Assembly (NCBI GenBank): GCA_947479995.1
Contig: CANKBT010000171.1
Location: 1 to 6,799 of the forward strand
Length of the DNA stretch: 6,799 bases
Source of the DNA: Frankiaceae bacterium
Lineage (GTDB): Bacteria; Actinomycetota; Actinomycetes; Mycobacteriales; SCTD01
Reading direction: 5' to 3'
Both the position numbers and the translations under genes were made by a program. Below are positions 5,093-6,799 of this stretch, piece after piece. Below the pieces are notes generated by a model. It was given only the letters and a program-made list of their open reading frames with translations, did no database searches and was not told where the DNA came from. Numbering within the stretch: the first letter of the stretch is position 1; every line of letters starts with the position of its first letter.

Positions 5093-5584
5093 GTGCACGT
5101 GCGACGAGCCCGGACCGGCGACGTGCCGCACATCCGCGCCCTCGTCGACCTGCACACCGGCGACCGCCGGCTGCTCGGCAAGGCGACCGTCACGCTGTAC
5201 GAGGACGTGCAGGAGTTCTGGGTCGCGGTCGAGGACGAGCGCGTCGTCGGCTGCGGCGCCCTGCACGTGCTGTGGGCCGACCTCGCGGAGGTGCGGACGG
5301 TCGCGGTCGACCCGGCGCTGCGCGGCCGCGGCATCGGCGGCGCGGTGCTCGAGCGGCTGCTCGACCAGGCCCGTGAGCTCGGCGTCGCGCGCGTGTTCTG
5401 CCTGACGTTCGAGACCGGCTTCTTCGGCCGGCACGGCTTCGCCCGCGCCGACCACGTGCTCGTCGACGCCGGCGTGCAGGCCGAGCTGCTGCAGTCGCAC
5501 GACGAGGGCGTCGCGGAGTTCCTCGACCTCGCGCGGGTGCGGCCCAACACGCTGGGCAACACCCGCATGCTGCGCGAGCTGTGA
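5093..5584 (+). CDS. argA: Amino-acid N-acetyltransferase (N-acetylglutamate synthase), short GNAT-only type
   Basis: Makes N-acetyl-L-glutamate from glutamate and acetyl-CoA, the first step of arginine biosynthesis, in the cytoplasm. The 163-residue protein is a single GNAT domain. It follows the Mycobacterium tuberculosis Rv2747 ArgA along its whole length as I remember it: VRRARTGDVPHI at the start, VTLYEDVQEFWVA (33-45), VVGCGALHVLW (51-61), EVRTVAVDP (66-74), the acetyl-CoA loop RGRGIG (77-82), VFCLTFETGFFGRHGF (101-116), and GVAEFLDLARVRPNTLGNTRML near the C-terminus. This type lacks the amino-acid-kinase domain of E. coli ArgA. The GTG start agrees with a leaderless -10 at 5081; homologues can carry a few more N-terminal residues. 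Its TGA overlaps the next gene's GTG. No other arg genes are in the window. Confidence 0.9.
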   Translation: MHVRRARTGDVPHIRALVDLHTGDRRLLGKATVTLYEDVQEFWVAVEDERVVGCGALHVLWADLAEVRTVAVDPALRGRGIGGAVLERLLDQARELGVARVFCLTFETGFFGRHGFARADHVLVDAGVQAELLQSHDEGVAEFLDLARVRPNTLGNTRMLREL

Positions 5585-6060
5585 CCGAGCCGCCGCACGA
5601 CGCCCCGCTGCGGGTGCAGCTCGAGGCCTTCGTCGACGCGCACCGCGAGGCCCTCGCATCCTGCCTCGACGGCCTGTCGGAGGAGCAGGCCCGCGCGCGG
5701 CTGGTGCCGTCCAGCACGACGCTGCTGGGCCTGGTGAAGCACGCGACGTTCGTCGAGCGGGTGTGGTTCGAGGAGGCGGTCACCGGGCGCAGCCGCGCCG
5801 AACTCGGCCTCGCCGCCGACCCCGAGGCGTCGTTCGCGCTCGCCGACGGCGACACCGCCGCGGCCGTCGTCGCGGAGTACCGCCGGACGTGCCGGCGCTC
5901 CCGCGAGGCGGTCGCCGGCCTCGGGCTCGACGACCTGCTGCCGGGCAACCGGCGCGGGCCGCTGCCGCTGCGCTGGGTGCTGCTGCACGTGCTGCGGGAG
6001 CTGGCCCAGCACTGCGGCCACGCCGACGTCCTGCGCGAGCAGGTGCTCGCGCGGGCCTAG
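5581..6060 (+). CDS. DinB-superfamily protein (DUF664 type), putative metal-binding four-helix bundle
   Basis: 159 residues with the DUF664/DinB pattern: TTLLGLVKHATFVERVWF (46-63, H54) and PLRWVLLHVLRELAQHCGHADVLRE (129-153, with H136, H144 and H147). DinB-fold proteins usually hold a metal through three histidines placed on different helices; H54 with H144 and H147 are the best candidates here. Some relatives are mycothiol- or bacillithiol-dependent transferases, so a thiol-transfer role is possible, but the sequence does not show the substrate. The GTG start overlaps the argA stop as GTGA (5581-5584) with no SD, so it is probably co-transcribed and translationally coupled to argA. It ends in a CTAG shared with the convergent crotonase gene. 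Confidence 0.88.
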   Translation: MTEPPHDAPLRVQLEAFVDAHREALASCLDGLSEEQARARLVPSSTTLLGLVKHATFVERVWFEEAVTGRSRAELGLAADPEASFALADGDTAAAVVAEYRRTCRRSREAVAGLGLDDLLPGNRRGPLPLRWVLLHVLRELAQHCGHADVLREQVLARA

Positions 6061-6799
6061 CGGCCGGTGAACTCGCCGGTGCGCTTCTCGCGGAAGGCGG
6101 CCTGCGCCTCGGCGTAGTCCTCCAGCGCCGACACGACGCCGAAGTGCGACGACACCATGTCGTAGTGCGTGCGCAGGTCGACCCGCTCGCTCGACCGCAC
6201 CAGCCGCTTGATCATGGCCGCCTGCACCGGCGGCTTGGCGGCGATGCGCCGGGCGAGGTCCATCGCCGCATCGAGCACGGCGTCGTCGTCGTGGACGCTG
6301 TTGACCATGCCCCAGCGCTCGGCGTCGTCGGCGCCGACGACGTCGGCGGTGAGCAGCAGCTCCATGGCCCTGGCGGTGCCGACGAGCCGCGGCAGCAGCC
6401 ACGCCCCGCCGTCGCCGGGCACGAGGCCGACGTCGACGTAGCCCTCCTTGAGCCGCACCGAGCGGCCGGCGAGGCGCATGTCGCACAGGAGCGCCATGTC
6501 GAGGCCCGCGCCGACGGCCACGCCCTGCAGGGCGGCGATGACCGGCTTGTCGAGGTCCTCGAGCGCGAGCGCGACCTTGTGGATGCGGTCCATGAGCATG
6601 CGCTTGCGGCCGATCGGCGTGGCGTCGACCTCGGCGAGCGCCGACAGGTCGACGCCGGAGCAGAAGTCGCCGCCGGCGCCGGTGACGACGACCGCGCGCA
6701 CCGCGTCGTCCGCGCCGGCCCGGCGCAGCGCCGCCGCCCACGCGTCGCACATCGGCAGCGTGAAGGCGTTCTTGCGGTGCGGCCGGTCGAGGGTGAGGA
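6057..6799 (-). CDS. Crotonase-superfamily protein (enoyl-CoA hydratase/isomerase family), partial, N-terminus off right edge
   Basis: A cytoplasmic acyl-CoA-processing enzyme. The frame stays open to the right edge and begins with LTLDRPHRKNAFTLPM, the usual crotonase strand before the first helix, so only some 10-20 N-terminal residues are missing. An internal ATG at 6750-6752 is not the start. Numbering from that Met, the first oxyanion-hole segment is GDFCSGVDLSAL (28-39). The second is GVAVGAGLDMALLCD (77-91), followed by GYVDVGLVPGDGGAWLLPRLVG (104-125). The two catalytic glutamates of classical enoyl-CoA hydratase (rat E144 and E164) align by eye to D85 and Y105, so simple hydratase activity is doubtful. 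Isomerase, hydrolase or another CoA reaction is possible. The C-terminal EAQAAFREKRTGEFTGR is typical of the family. The stop shares CTAG (6057-6060) with the DinB-like gene. Confidence 0.9.
   Translation of the reverse strand, partial: LTLDRPHRKNAFTLPMCDAWAAALRRAGADDAVRAVVVTGAGGDFCSGVDLSALAEVDATPIGRKRMLMDRIHKVALALEDLDKPVIAALQGVAVGAGLDMALLCDMRLAGRSVRLKEGYVDVGLVPGDGGAWLLPRLVGTARAMELLLTADVVGADDAERWGMVNSVHDDDAVLDAAMDLARRIAAKPPVQAAMIKRLVRSSERVDLRTHYDMVSSHFGVVSALEDYAEAQAAFREKRTGEFTGR

Noticed and set aside
1080..5405. A 1441-codon open frame on the plus strand running across several genes
   Set aside because: The translation is Arg/Ala/Pro/Gly-rich low-complexity sequence with no domain, and it crosses the well-supported PAP2, MocR and argA genes in the wrong frame or strand. 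Long stop-free frames are expected at this GC content.
5080..6750. A 556-codon minus-strand open frame antisense to argA and the DinB-like gene
   Set aside because: Its translation is low-complexity and overlaps two genes with clear family motifs on the other strand and the crotonase in another frame.
1..6799. Defence, phage, insertion-sequence or CRISPR content
   Set aside because: No transposase, integrase, nuclease, repeat array or target-site duplication was seen; all large genes are ordinary metabolic, regulatory or membrane families with uniform composition.

Overview
The window is very GC-rich, with strong G/C bias at third codon positions, GTG starts, several apparently leaderless transcripts and a mycobacterial-type short ArgA. 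This points to a high-GC actinomycete (Actinomycetota); I cannot name a genus. I see no phage, insertion sequence, CRISPR array, tRNA or rRNA. It reads as ordinary core/accessory chromosome, tightly packed, with both ends cut inside a gene.

Layout from left to right. The leucyl-tRNA synthetase gene (leuS, minus strand, N-terminal part only) runs off the left edge. A 118-bp divergent promoter region (990-1107) follows, holding a leuS leader hairpin, a perfect 10-bp inverted repeat and a leaderless promoter. Three plus-strand genes come next (1108-3318): a PAP2-type lipid phosphatase/phosphotransferase, a roughly seven-helix membrane protein, and a small soluble protein of unknown function. They meet, tail to tail, a minus-strand MocR/PdxR-type regulator (GntR DNA-binding domain fused to an aminotransferase fold, 3315-4808). 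Its upstream region carries three GGACC-core elements that look like its operator. Divergent from it is a possible 36-residue single-helix membrane peptide (4960-5070). This is followed by argA (N-acetylglutamate synthase, 5093-5584), which overlaps a DinB/DUF664 protein (5581-6060). That gene converges on a minus-strand crotonase-family gene (6057 to beyond 6799).

How the parts may work together. leuS charges tRNA-Leu and is independent of its neighbours. The three genes at 1108-3318 are closely spaced; the first two encode membrane proteins, so an envelope or lipid role is plausible for that group but unproven. argA makes N-acetylglutamate, the first step of arginine synthesis, and is probably translationally coupled to the DinB-like gene. 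The MocR protein probably senses pyridoxal 5'-phosphate or an amino compound and controls its own promoter and perhaps the divergent small ORF.

The points most worth a second look are: the GGACC operator cluster with the small membrane ORF beside it; the leaderless promoters, one of which is built on the stop codon of the upstream gene; the shared CTAG that ends both convergent gene pairs on both strands; and the inverted repeats in the leuS divergent region. I found no clear sign of a wholly new multi-gene system.
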